Assembly (NCBI GenBank): GCA_013399015.1
Contig: VWZX01005784.1
Coordinates: 1,159,499 to 1,223,498 of the forward strand
From: Galbula dea
Lineage: Eukaryota; Chordata; Aves; Piciformes; Galbulidae
Direction: 5' to 3'
Length of the DNA stretch: 64,000 nt
Positions 46,236 through 56,166 of the stretch are shown here, piece by piece (position 1 is the first letter of the stretch; each line of letters opens with the position of its first letter). Below the pieces are notes generated by a model that saw only the letters and a program-made list of their open reading frames with translations, ran no database searches and was not told the origin of the DNA. The position numbers and the translations under genes were made by a program.

Positions 46236-49200
46236 GTAAGGTGGCAGGGGACGAGGGCACAAACAGAAGTCTCAGGGGAGCACTGGAGCTGCTGGGAGGG
46301 TGCCAGGGTAGCAGGGGTGCCAGGCTCGGTGCTCCCACCGCAGCTTTCTCCCTCACAGCCTCCCCCCCACCCATCATTTCTAATCACTTGTAATCTACCT
46401 GCTTGGCTGCCTTCCCACAAGATAGCTTCAATTACGGGGTTGTAATGCAGCGCTGGGAAAGTGCTGAGCCCAGCACTTCCCAGCCCAGCTGCAGCAGCCC
46501 CACGTGCAGGGTCTGCCACCCCCCATCCCAAGCACGCCCATGTGCCAGGTAATGGCCTTCAGGCACCGTACCACTGAGCTGGCAGTGGGGAGAGGGAGGC
46601 CAGGGTGAGGCCACCTGATGCTGCCTCTGCAGTGGGTCACCCTTTGCTCTCTCCCAGGCCTTCCCCTCCACAGACTGTGTTTGCTGTGCTCCCCCAACAC
46701 TCAGCCCCCTGGTCCCTGGCACTGCTGATGGGGTGGGTGATGCCCTGACCCCCCCGGCAGCACCGGCTGAGGCAGGGAGGTGCAGATAGGGCTGGTGGCT
46801 GGATCCCCAACCTGGGTGCTCCCCAACTCCCTACAGGCAGCGATAGCCTCCAGCATCCCCCCAGCTTGCCAGGCTTCAGGGACACCCGCAGCATGCTGCC
46901 CAGAGCTTGGGGACCACAGGGTCCAGGGTGCCACTGGGGACAGTCAGGGCCAAGCACGAGAGAGAGGGACAATCCCAAGCCTGGACCCTCACTGGGGAGC
47001 TCAGGGGGCTAATGGTGCTTCCCGCAGCAGACAGACGAGGCGGCACAGACAGACAGCCAGCAGCTACACTCCTCAGACAACACAGACAAGCAGCAGCCCA
47101 AGAGGTTACATGTCTCCAACATCCCCTTCCGATTCCGGGACCCTGACCTGCGGCAAATGTTTGGGGTGAGTCCAGCCCCAGCCAGCCACCCACATCCCCT
47201 GCTCTCCACTTGGATGCTGCCCTGTGGCACTGTCCTGTCCCCAGTGTCCTTTCTGCTCAGCCCATGGCCTGAGCACCTCTGTGCTGGCTAGGAACATTGG
47301 TTTGCAGGATTTACAAGCTGGATAACGGCCAGGTTGTTGGACCAGGGCCTGTGTGTGGAGGGGAGAGAGAGGCAGCTCCCTTGTCCCCCTCCCCTTGTTC
47401 CCTTGTCCCTTTCCCAGCTCTCATTAGGACTCAAAGCAGTGCAGGTTAATGAAATTTTGGGTGATACTCCTCAAGTGGGTGCCATGGGAGGAACGGGGGC
47501 TCTCTCCTTCATGGCACTGATGGTCCCTTGGCCTGGTCCCCAAGGCAGCCCCCTGCCCATCCCAGGTGCAGAGCCCTGTGCCAGCAGGCCTGGGGCTGGG
47601 GGCTTTGCAGGCACTCAGCACTCTGCTCTCTCTGCTTGCAGCAATTCGGGAAGATCCTGGATGTGGAGATCATTTTCAATGAGCGAGGCTCCAAGGTGGG
47701 TGCTGCCTGAGGCTGGTGCATTACGGTGAGCCCCGGGGAGGGGGCCAGGCAGAGCTGGGGTGTTCAGCAGCTCCTCTGCCCACCCTGTCCTCTCCTGCCC
47801 CACAGGGCCCAGGCATGGGGTACCCCATCCCTGGGAGCAGCCGTGTCCCAGTGTCTCACACAGGCTAGGGAGCTATGCGGGTCCCTGCACCCCGAGCACC
47901 AGACGGAGGGGAGGGCTCCCTCTGCCCACCTGCACGGGCAGCTCGTGTCCCTCTGTCTATGATTGTCTCTGTTGTATCTTCCCTGCTTTCTGTGCCCTCT
48001 CCCAGACTCTTCTCCCAGCTCGTGGGTGATGCTGGGGCCTCAGTCGGGACCCCCGGACCCAGTGGGGGCCCCAGCCTCGGCTCTCCATCTCTGCACTGCG
48101 GCAGCCTCATCTCCTGCGCCAGCTCTCCTGATTCACACCCTCTCTCTCTCTGTCCCCGCACCCTCTCTCTGTCTCTCTCTGTCTCTTTCTTTCTCCTTTT
48201 CTCCTCTGCTCACAGGGTTTTGGGTTTGTAACTTTTGAAACTAGCACAGATGCCGACCGGGCACGGGAGAAGCTGAATGGCACCATCGTAGAGGGCCGGA
48301 AGATTGAGGTGCTCAGATAAGTCTGCTAGTGCCATGCTGCGTGTGTGTGCGTCCCCTCCGCCCTGCCCAGGACCCTCTCCTGCCTGGGGGCTGCAGGCAG
48401 GGCCAAGAGCTGCCCAGGGGCCGCAGCCAGGGAAGAGCCGAGGCACAGGACACTTTGGGGCAGCCCTGGGTCCAGCCCCAGTCCTGCATGCCCCAGGGGA
48501 GGCTTGCCCAGCGTGTGCATGCATCCATGTATGTGGCACAGGAGCATGTGTGCCAGCTGCCAGGAAGGTCACCCCTTGGCACAAGGAGCATCCGGCTCAG
48601 ATGAACCTCTCGTGTCCAGGGCTAGCTGGGCAAAGGCCCGGGCTCTGGCAGGTTTTTGCTGGTTACAGGGGGGGTGTGGTAGACCCCAGTTGCCTGCAGC
48701 CCTCATGCCCAAGCTCTGCAGGGGGGAGGGGTGATCTGCTCTGCATTCCATCCCTAGCTGCCCTGCACCCAGAATGGAAGGATGCTGTGCTCAGCGCCCG
48801 TGCCCACTGTGCAAGCAGCTGCTGTGCTGCCCAGTCTCTGAGGCTTTTATTGCTTCAAGCAAGGCAGAGAGATCGGGCTCTGCCTGTTCATTGGCAGCAC
48901 CTTGCTGGTCACCAGCAAGCAGTGGGAAACAGGGAAGCACGTGACTGAGGGAGTGGGATGCAAACATCTCCAACAGTGCTGAGCACAGGGAAGGGCAGCC
49001 TGGCAGGGCATGGTAATGCCCCATGGGCAGGCACTGCATGTCAGAGAGCACAGTCCAACAAAGCTGGGCACAAGCTTGTGGGTACTTGCTCCTGCCTCAA
49101 GTGCATCCTTTCTGCAGGTTGGGGTCTGGGTCAGGCATGAGGTGGGGACAGGAGGTGGCCGAGCTTGGTGACAGCATGTCAGGGGTCAGCCTGAGCATGG

Positions 49201-52200
49201 CACTGCAGCAGTCAGGGCTTCGACCACCAGCCCAACTGACACTCATCACTGGCTGGGAGGCCTGGGTTGGGAAGGGGTACAGGCAGGACTGCATCACGGT
49301 GGGGTGGCTGTGGGCAGAGACTCGTCCCATGTCTCCCTGCATGGCCAGCATCCTTCGCTCCAGCATCTGAAGCAGCAGTGACACACACCAAGGCAGCCAA
49401 GCGGGTCCTGGACCATGGCCTTGCTAGCTCTACTGCCCGAAGGCACTGAGCTCTCATCCCCCTCTCTCCACAGGTGAACAATGCCACAGCCAGGGTCATG
49501 ACGAACAAGAAGGCTGCCAACCCCTACACAAACGGTAAGGGCCAGCGTGAGGAGAGCCAGAGCTGTGGCGGGCAGGGGCATCCCTGGGCACCCTTGCTGC
49601 CAGGCTGCCACCAAGCTCCTGCAACAAACACCCACTGCACCTTTGGGCAGACAGGAGAGCAGCTACTCCCTGTCCAATGTGGTATGCAGCCACTCCCACC
49701 ACCCCACACCCGGCAGCTGCCAGGGTATGAGAGTTGTGGCAGGGTGGGGGGAGCACAGTGGAGAGGGTGCCCCTGGCCTCACCTGTTCTCCCTGCCCACA
49801 GGCTGGAAGCTGAACCCGGTGGTGGGAGCAGTCTACGGCCCCGAGTTCTACGCAGGTAACATTGGGTCAGGGCTGGCCCCACTGTGGATCACCCCCAAAT
49901 GTCAGCTCTGCACTGCATCTGATCCTGCTGCTGCTCTGAACCCCTCTACCCCTCCTGCATCCCTGTCTGCTCAGCTCCCCCGACCCTGTCCCCTTGCCCC
50001 AGCAGCCCTCAGTGTCCCCACAGGCCAGGGGACAGAGGCAGGCTCTGACAGGAGATGCCCCTCAGGGGCTGCGGGGGTCTCAGCTGTGCACCCACATTTG
50101 TCCCCTCCCTCCTGCAGTAACAGGGTTCCCGTACCCTGCCACGGGGACAGCCGTAGCCTACCGAGGGGCACACTTAAGGGGACGAGGACGTGCTGTCTAC
50201 AACACCTTCCGGGCTGCACCACCACCACCACCCATCCCCACCTATGGCGCGTGAGTACCAGGATGTCGGGAGAGGCGGGGAGGCCCCTGGCTGCAACATT
50301 AATTCGATTCTGCTGTCACCAGTGGCAGCATTGTTGGGCTCTCTTGCTTCAGGAACAGGCTGCAGCTCCCTCAGCACCTGCATGGCCTCAGGCTCTGTGA
50401 GACTCCCTGAGCTGCAGCCCTGGAGGGTGACCCACGTGCTCACCAGCCTCCTGTGCCTCAAAGTGCAGACTGTTGTTCCAGCTGTACCAGTTGCTTTAAT
50501 AGAAACACTCCACTGGCACTTGTGGTGGCTGCTCTGGTGTCAGGCACAACCATGGCAATCTGTGGCCACTGAGTTGCTCCCAGCAGTGACTGTGGCCTGG
50601 ACTTTTGACTCCTCCATCCCTCTGGCACCCACTGCCCATTGTTGTGTCCTGTCCCCATCTCCATGTCCCTGCCCTCCCTGCCAGGAATCCCAGCCTGGGA
50701 TGTGCCCTCAGGTTGTTGGGATGGCTGCTCCTCACCCATCGGCTGTGCTGCTGGAAGCAGCTCTCCCAGTTCACCAGCTTCACCCCAATCCCTCTCAGCC
50801 AGTGATGCAGGCTGGGCTCTGATGCCTCTGCCTTCTTTGCAGGGTCGTCTACCAGGATGGGTTCTACGGAGCGGAGATCTATGTAAGTGCCACTGTGCTC
50901 TAGGGACCCTGTTCCAGGGCAGGGGGCAAACAGCACCAAGCTGCTCCACGGCGGGTTCTGCCCCTGCCAGCCCCTTCCCCTGGGGAAGGCAGCTGGAGCC
51001 CAGGCTGCGTGTGAGCAGGGTGACACCATGCAGTGTCCGGTGCCCGCAGCCAGGCCCAGCACCGTGCAGGATTTACAGCCTTGGCGAGTGCCAATGTGCT
51101 GTCTTCCACCAGCATTTAACCTCCATATTTAAGAAACCATTGGCGATATTTCAGGCGGGCGGCTGAAGGATTTATCTAACGTGACACCTCATTAAAGGGA
51201 TCAGGGAGGTGACATTTTCTCCTCTGGAAATTTAATTTTTTAAGGTTAATGTTTGTGAAAGCCCCTGGGGAATGATAATGAGGCTGGTGTGTGCCTGGTG
51301 GCAGGGGCACTGGCTCCCCTCAGGGTCCCAGTGCTGCTCCAGAGGAGTGCCCAGGGGGTACCCAGCTGCCCTGGTCCTCTGAACNGAACAGTCTCTCCTC
51401 TGCTGCAGGGGGGTTATGCTGCATACAGATACGCCCAGCCTGCAGCAGCAGCAGCAGCATACAGCGACAGGTAAGCACCTCTGCAGTGCGGTCAGCACTC
51501 CCGGAGTGGGGAGCCCCATTTAACTCCCTACACCTCCCAGTCTGGCACATGGATGAGGACAGAGATGGGCACGATGAGGGTGTCCTGCAAACTGGGGCTT
51601 TTGGGCTTGTTCTGAAAAGGACTGGTGGGCAGAAGCAGGGAGGTCCTTCAGGATCTTGAGATGCTGCAGAGGAAACGTGCCGCTGGGAAGGGGGAGCTGC
51701 TGAGGGGAGACAGGACTCTGCCCCCAGTCGCTAACGCGCACCGCTGTGCTTGCTCCTAGTTACGGCAGAGTGTATGCAGCGGCAGACCCCTACCACCACA
51801 CCATCGGCCCCGCCGCCACGTACAGCATCGGCACCATGGTAAGAGCAGCCCCCGCAACCTTTCTGTGCTTCACAGCGAGAGCAGCAGCTAGCCCGGGGAG
51901 GGGGTCCTGCCTGGCATCCTGGGGAGCCTGCAGGGAATGGGGGCAGGTGAGGGGCTGAGGGAGGGGGAGCCAGGAGCTGGCAATGGCAGCAGCAGGAGCA
52001 GCACAGCCCCTGCCTGGCTCTGTCTGCAGGCAGGCAAGAGAGGAGGAACACCCTCCACCCCTGTGCTTCCACCCTATGTTCCCCATTACACCCAGCTAAT
52101 GGCAGCCACATGCAACCTTGCCCATCCACGCCACTTCTGGAGGCCCAGCTTCCCTCCACACTTGCAGCCCACGGCCCTGCCCAGGGCCCAGGAGCCCCTT

Positions 52201-52884
52201 TCTCCTCCCTAGTGTGTTGCTGTGTCCCCAGGCTGCAGTGTGTGGCCATGCACAGGGAGCACATGTGTGCACACCAGCACTTGCAGCTCACCAACACGCC
52301 ACAGCTCTTAGCTAGCTTCATGACCAGCATCAAAGATGAAAAATCCCACTCAGGGGCAGGATCTCAAAGCCAATCCATCTTTTTTGTTTGTTTTCCCTTT
52401 TTTTAAGCCCCCTACCCTTGGCTGGGGCTGGGCTGCCAAGTGCCCTAGGCATCCCAGGCACCCCTGGTCTCAGGCAGCCACTAGTGAGGGGCTGTGGCCC
52501 CTCCATCCTGCAAGGATGGGCAGGGCAGGTGTCAGCCCAGCCCTGCAGCAGGGCTAGGGATGGTCTGCTCCCTGGTCACTGCAGTGCCACAGTAGGGGCA
52601 CTGGAGCTCAGAGAACTCTGCAGCCCCATGGCCCCAAGGCAGCACTCATGGCTGTCCCAGAGCCTGGGCAGCACTGAGCACCCCTGGCCCTGCCTGCCCC
52701 TCACATCCCAAGGACAGAAGTGATTTGGTGTGATTTTAAATTAAAAAAAAAAAAAAGGACAAAAAAAAAAGGGAAGAACTGGGCTTTGCCTCTCTTTCAA
52801 ATACTGATTGGCTTTTTTTTTTCATCTTTGATGTTGCAGGCTAGTCTATACCGAGGAGGGTACAGCCGCTTCACTCCCTACTAG
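46017..52884 (+). CDS. RBFOX3: RBFOX3 (NeuN) neuronal splicing regulator, 11 coding exons
   Basis: Nuclear RNA-binding protein that binds (U)GCAUG in pre-mRNA and controls alternative splicing in neurons. Joining 11 phase-compatible GT-AG exons gives 325 residues from MAQPYP. The N-terminus is Pro/Gln-rich (about 1-95). The RRM spans about 98-176, with RNP2 LHVSNI (100-105) and RNP1 GFGFVTFE (138-145). A Gly/Arg patch RGAHLRGRGR, a six-Ala run and a C-terminal RFTPY tail follow; the tail resembles the PY-type nuclear signal of the family. The paralogue is decided by residues matching RBFOX3 rather than RBFOX1/2: EFYAVTGFPYP, ADPYHHTIGPAATYSIGTM and the 5' segment TQTVPQTDEAAQTDS. ENGASE and C1QTNF1 next door agree. 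Human RBFOX3 is 312 residues in the form ending at GTM; here GTM is residue 311 and 14 more follow. The frame is open upstream of this ATG to the exon's acceptor, so longer N-termini are possible. Only the spliced exons code. Confidence 0.96.
47028..47165 (+). CDS. RBFOX3: RBFOX3 coding exon 2 (start of RRM)
   Basis: 138 nt, 46 codons, phase 0 to 0, QTDEAAQTDS to LRQMFG. Contains RNP2 (LHVSNI). Acceptor CCCGCAG before CAG; donor GGG|GTGAGT. The family-invariant NIPFRFRDPDLRQMFG is intact. Confidence 0.95.
47642..47695 (+). CDS. RBFOX3: RBFOX3 coding exon 3 (RRM)
   Basis: 54 nt encoding QFGKILDVEIIFNERGSK, identical to the vertebrate RBFOX core as I recall it. Acceptor GCTTGCAG, donor AAG|GTGGGT, phase 0 to 0. 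Confidence 0.95.
48128..48210. repeat. CT-rich tract before RBFOX3 exon 4
   Basis: About 80 nt of CTCTCT, GTCTCT and TTTCTTTCTCC runs up to the acceptor at 48215. It serves as an extended polypyrimidine tract. Such CT-rich tracts can bind PTB-type repressors; that is inference here. Confidence 0.75.
48216..48308 (+). CDS. RBFOX3: RBFOX3 coding exon 4 (93-nt RNP1 exon, likely alternative)
   Basis: 93 nt, 31 codons, phase 0 to 0, GFGFVTFETS to EGRKIE. It carries RNP1, so skipping keeps frame but removes a strand of the RRM. In RBFOX1/2 the equivalent 93-nt exon is an autoregulated cassette whose skipping yields a dominant-negative protein. The acceptor follows a long CT-rich tract. The donor, GAG|GTGCTC, is weak beyond GTG. 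Confidence 0.94.
48485..49343 (+). promoter_or_regulatory. Cluster of RBFOX-type GCATG motifs downstream of exon 4
   Basis: The 1,165-nt intron after exon 4 has nine GCATG motifs on the coding strand. They begin at 48486, 48517, 48544, 49008, 49036, 49135, 49174, 49195 and 49339; four are TGCATG. About one would be expected by chance. Their placement fits RBFOX autoregulation of the 93-nt exon. Confidence 0.6.
49474..49534 (+). CDS. RBFOX3: RBFOX3 coding exon 5
   Basis: 61 nt encoding VNNATARVMTNKKAANPYTN plus one base. Acceptor CTCCACAG, donor AACG|GTAAGG. Completes the RRM. KKAANPY differs from human KKTGNPY. Confidence 0.95.
49802..49855 (+). CDS. RBFOX3: RBFOX3 coding exon 6
   Basis: 54 nt encoding (G)WKLNPVVGAVYGPEFYA. 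Acceptor GCCCACAG, donor GCAG|GTAACA. The exon length is the usual one for the family. Confidence 0.95.
50118..50250 (+). CDS. RBFOX3: RBFOX3 coding exon 7 (RG-rich segment)
   Basis: 133 nt encoding VTGFPYPATG to PPIPTYG, including RGAHLRGRGRAVYNTF and a poly-Pro run. Acceptor CCTGCAG, donor GGCGC|GTGAGT. The Gly/Arg patch is typical of the Ala/Gly/Arg-rich RBFOX C-terminal half. Confidence 0.95.
50843..50882 (+). CDS. RBFOX3: RBFOX3 coding exon 8 (40-nt, B40-type)
   Basis: 40 nt encoding VVYQDGFYGAEIY. This is the 40-nt member of the mutually exclusive 40/43-nt pair known in RBFOX genes. Acceptor CTTTGCAG, donor TAT|GTAAGT. Confidence 0.94.
51409..51470 (+). CDS. RBFOX3: RBFOX3 coding exon 9 (GGYAAYRYAQP, poly-Ala)
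   Basis: 62 nt encoding GGYAAYRYAQP, six Ala, then YSD plus two bases. Acceptor GCTGCAG, donor ACAG|GTAAGC. An undetermined base (N) lies in the upstream pyrimidine tract at 51385. Confidence 0.95.
51760..51838 (+). CDS. RBFOX3: RBFOX3 coding exon 10
   Basis: 79 nt encoding SYGRVYAAADPYHHTIGP to SIGTM, the diagnostic RBFOX3 segment. Acceptor CTCCTAG, donor ATG|GTAAGA, phase 0. One human isoform terminates right after this Met; without splicing here the frame runs on into intron sequence. Confidence 0.95.
52738..52772. repeat. A-rich tract in the last RBFOX3 intron
   Basis: Two A homopolymer runs separated by GGAC, about 70-100 nt before the final acceptor. Confidence 0.75.
52840..52884 (+). 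CDS. RBFOX3: RBFOX3 terminal coding exon (ASLYRGGYSRFTPY stop)
   Basis: Acceptor GATGTTGCAG at 52839. Fourteen codons then TAG at 52882-52884. The C-terminal RFTPY corresponds to the RFAPY/RFTPY tail that drives nuclear localisation in the family. Confidence 0.95.
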   Translation, partial: ASLYRGGYSRFTPY

Positions 52885-53597
52885 CAAGACAGACCCAGCC
52901 CCTCCCACCACTAGCACTGAGCGCTCACTAGCACCAAACCCAGCCAGGCAGACAGAGCCAAGCCTGGGCCTCTGGAGGAACCATGGCCCTGCCCAGGCTG
53001 GGGCTGGCACTCAGGCTGGGCTCCGCTGAGCCCACACCCATAGGGTCACCCCACGCTGCTCCAGTCACCGCCCACCCGCGTCTCCTGCGCCATCTGCCTG
53101 CCCCTGGTATCCTTGGGGACCATGGGGAGTGGGGCTAAGCCTTGGCCCCAACGGCATCCCATTCCCAGGGTCAAGTTGCGGGGTCCATGAGCAGCTCCAT
53201 GCCAGCCTGAGCTCCTGGCATGTGCTGCCCTTGTTGGGGGTGCAGAGGGCAAAGCAGGAGGGATGGTGTGGGGAAGCACACCACTGATGGCATCCCCTCT
53301 GCCCCCTTTATAGGAGAGGCAGGAGCTGGCAGGGGCTGCTACAAGCTCTGGGGACACAGCTGCCCTGGGCCAGGTGTGGGACCCTAGGGACACCTCCTGT
53401 GGACAGTAGTGCTTCTTGGGGCTGACTGCACTGCTCTGCAATGTGGTGTGTGGCTGTGACGGCATGGGGCACAGTGTGGGACTCGAGGGGCTGAGCTGCC
53501 CCATATGCCACTCCAGCCAAAGATCTGCTTCTCTGTTTCTGTTGTAGTGAAACCGTGGCCGTTTTCCTTCTGGGACCAGGAAGGGCAAACAAAACCC

Positions 53598-53680
53598 ACA
53601 CACACACACACAAAAAAATCAAAAGTAAAAAAACCTTAAAAGCAAAGCAACAAAACAACAACAACAAAAAAAGCAAAGCG
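53598..53680. repeat. CA-repeat and A-rich tract in the RBFOX3 3'UTR
   Basis: Starts with a run of CA dinucleotides, then A-rich sequence with CAA and AAAGC motifs. Seen directly. Confidence 0.8.
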
Positions 53681-54813
53681 GTAACAGCCAAGTGAAAGTC
53701 CCATTCTGTCCACACACGCACCAAGCGAGCGAGTCCCGGAGGAGTGCCACGGTGAGCACAGACCAGCCGGACGTGCCAGAGGGGCCCCTCTCTGCCCCAG
53801 CCCCCCAGCCCGCAGCAGGGAGGGAGAGCCAGCACGCGCCAAGCGCGGGCGTCCAGAGGGGCCTCCACCCAGGTGCAGGGCCTGGGCACCACGTCTTCCT
53901 TTCAGTCCTGGCGCAGCGGCAGCGCTGGGGGTGCTGGCGGAGCGCTGTGGCACGTCGCCCCCTTCCCTGGCTCTGGGACTGGATGCCGGGGTGAGAACCT
54001 GGCTTCGTATTTCCCAAGCTCCGGTGCTTGCCGGTCACCAGGGTGTCGAGTGTGCAAGGCCTTGGCTCCTGCCTGGAGCTGGGGCAGCAGTGCAGCCGCT
54101 TTGCTGAGGCGCTGGGCATTGCAGGGGGACGAGCCTCAGCCTTTTAAAGGGAATTTTTGTTAAGAGGAGCTTGCAACTCGCTTGCGATCCTTTCCCCTCT
54201 TCCCCTCCCCTCCACCCTCTGACGCACCCGGGGCTCACACCCTGCAGGGAGCAGCCCTGACCGATGCCGCTCATGGCCCCCTGTGTGAGGCCGGGACTGG
54301 AACTGCCCTGGATCCTTCTCCCACTCCTGCCTGCTCTGTGGCGTGGGACACACTCATGGCTACCCGTCCCCGCCCAAGACAGCGGGACCTCGCCAGCCCT
54401 TGGCACGGGGTCTTGGCCATCGCATTGCCTGCGGGGACCAGCCTGAGCCCCAGGGTCGGTCTGCAGCAGCCACCATGCCAGGTCTAGCGCTTGGTGTCAC
54501 TGGGCACTGCAGAGCCCACCCCAGGGCGCAGCCCTGGCCTCGCGCTCAACCCCGTGTTCCCTGCCCCGTGTGGCTCTGCCACTCCTCCAACCTCACTTTA
54601 TAGTCTGCAGATGCCCCAGTGCTCCAGTGACGAGCTCCCCCTTTTCTATTCCTGGTGTACATAGCCCCGGCCGCCCCAGCCCCACCTTCCTGCCCTGTAC
54701 AAAGCTCCTTCCATCGCTGTACTGGCTTCTTCCTTACAGGAAACCCCTGCCCGGCCGCCGGCACGCAGGCTGGTGCTGGCCCATCCTGTATGCTTCAAAG
54801 GTGTGACCATCCT

Positions 54814-54819
54814 AATAAA
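54814..54819 (+). terminator. RBFOX3 proximal poly(A) signal
   Basis: Canonical AATAAA about 1.93 kb after the RBFOX3 stop. An ATT repeat follows immediately. Confidence 0.7.
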
Positions 54820-54820
54820 C

Positions 54821-54865
54821 AGTATTATTATTATTATTATTACAAGGATTATTATTATTATTATT
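54821..54865. repeat. (ATT)n microsatellite between two poly(A) signals
   Basis: About 14 ATT units with one interruption, ACAAGG, near 54,842-54,847. Located inside the RBFOX3 3' end. Confidence 0.9.
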
Positions 54866-54874
54866 GAAATTATT

Positions 54875-54880
54875 AATAAA
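54875..54880 (+). terminator. RBFOX3 distal poly(A) signal
   Basis: Second canonical AATAAA, 61 nt after the first and just past the ATT repeat. The following TTTCTTTC and GGTTTTGACTGG sequence suits a downstream element. Confidence 0.75.
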
Positions 54881-54900
54881 GATTTCTTTCTTCAACCAGT

Positions 54901-55735
54901 GCGACTCAGGTTTTGACTGGGGCACAGCCTTAGGGCCATGACTGTCACAATGGGATGCCATCCTGACACCACTTTGGGCAGGGAGATGCAGCCTGTGCTA
55001 GGGCCTTTAGTCTCACCATTGCACGAGGCTGAGGTTCCAGCCCTCCCCTGGCTGGGCTGAGCTTGTCATTTTTCAGACCATCAGATAATTCATCTCAGAG
55101 CAAGTCCCTCACCAGAGAAACAGCAGCTTAGCTGCTGCCATATTAATTTTCCTGACCAGGAGCCAGCATTGTATGTGGGGCCAGGGCCAGTGCTCGGGGG
55201 GGCTGGGACTGGGTGACCCCACTGTGCCGTGTGCTTCCCTGCCTCCCTGCCTGCTAATTGCTTGCTCACCAGACTGTGAGAAAATAATTGCTGCTATAAA
55301 TTTTCGCTCCTTCTCCACATAAGCTGTCCAGGGCAAGCAGCGTGGGTGCAGCCACTGCCTGCCTGCCCTGGGGAGAGGGCAGCATGGGCTGAGAGGTGCT
55401 GGGTAGGTGCACAGTGGATGCATATAGCAGCTGCCTGCACTGGGCCACTCCTTAGGGCTGAAGCCCCGCAGCAGAGCCAGTGCTGGCTGGTCCCAGGGTG
55501 AGCAGGTGTAGGGCTGGGTGTGGTCTCAGGGCAGGTGCCAGAGCCTGGGTGCATGCAGCTTGCAGGCAGTAAGGACTGCAGGAGCTTGGGGGTCTCTGGG
55601 AAGTCCCTTGCAGGGCCCTGGCCAGCGCCCTGTGCCCCAACACAGAGGTGGAAAAAGAAGGACCCACCAAACCAGTGTGATGAAATGCAGCCTCTACCCT
55701 CTAAGCCCCCCCATCCACAGCACAGAGGAGACACC
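54901..55735. other. Convergent intergenic spacer, RBFOX3 to ENGASE
   Basis: About 0.84 kb between the two inferred 3' ends. No ORF with a recognisable domain. An AT-rich patch at about 55,255-55,310 is the only compositional change. Confidence 0.6.
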
Positions 55736-55760
55736 GACGTAAGGCTGCACCACACTTGCT

Positions 55761-55766
55761 TTTAAT
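55761..55766 (-). terminator. ENGASE poly(A) signal (ATTAAA)
   Basis: ATTAAA on the minus strand, only 7 nt after the ENGASE stop. No AATAAA follows before RBFOX3's 3' end. If used, the 3'UTR would be only about 25-40 nt. Confidence 0.5.
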
Positions 55767-55773
55767 GCCTGTC

Positions 55774-56166
55774 TCAGCTGGTACCACTAGCCGGCTCGGA
55801 GTAGACCAGTACCAGCCGTCCCCAGCGGTTGGGGTCCACGGGCAGCTCGTCCCGCAGCACTGGTTCCACCAGCAGCTCCAGCCGGCAAGACTGTCCGGCC
55901 GCTGGCCGCGGCACCACCAGGCCCACGGCGCGGTACAGGCAGCCATATGCCAGCCCCAGAAACTGTAGCTTCGTCTGGCCCCGGCGGCAGCGCGCACCCT
56001 GGCTGAGGACGCGGAAGCAGCCAGCCCGGCCAGGTGGGAAACTCCAGCGGAGGGTGAGGCTGAGCGAGAGCTGCCCAGCCTCGGGGCCCTCCTGCCACCA
56101 GAGCTGCGAGGCGGTCAGGCTCTGCACCTCCGGCGGGGAGGCTGCCACCATGGCTGCGTCCAGCAC
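55774..56166 (-). CDS. ENGASE: ENGASE exon 14 (terminal)
   Basis: 393 nt including TGA: VLDAAMVAASPPEVQSL to LVYSEPASGTS. Acceptor CTCTGCAG. Aligns with the human C-terminus VVDAASL to VLLYSAPA. Confidence 0.95.
   Translation of the reverse strand: MLDAAMVAASPPEVQSLTASQLWWQEGPEAGQLSLSLTLRWSFPPGRAGCFRVLSQGARCRRGQTKLQFLGLAYGCLYRAVGLVVPRPAAGQSCRLELLVEPVLRDELPVDPNRWGRLVLVYSEPASGTS

Larger units (their letters stand above)
52885..54900 (+). other. RBFOX3: RBFOX3 3' untranslated region
   Basis: About 2.0 kb from the stop to just past the second AATAAA. It is GC-rich with no convincing ORF. It contains a CA then A-rich stretch (about 53,598-53,680) and an ATT microsatellite near the end. The cleavage site (about 54,895) is inferred from the poly(A) signal and a following GT-rich stretch. 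Confidence 0.8.

Noticed and set aside
48485..49343. CRISPR-like or other regularly spaced array
   Set aside because: The GCATG motifs are irregularly spaced with no repeat unit; they are better explained as RBFOX sites.
49474..50400. 308-codon open frame starting in RBFOX3 exon 5
   Set aside because: The frame reads through two introns. Only the first 20 codons and the exon 6 piece are real exon sequence, and the spliced model is much better supported.
51385..51385. Single undetermined bases at 51385 and 60140
   Set aside because: Assembly ambiguities; neither falls in a coding exon.
51839..51958. Alternative RBFOX3 C-terminus by retaining the last intron
   Set aside because: The frame stays open for about 40 codons, but the donor is strong and the peptide shows no conserved feature.
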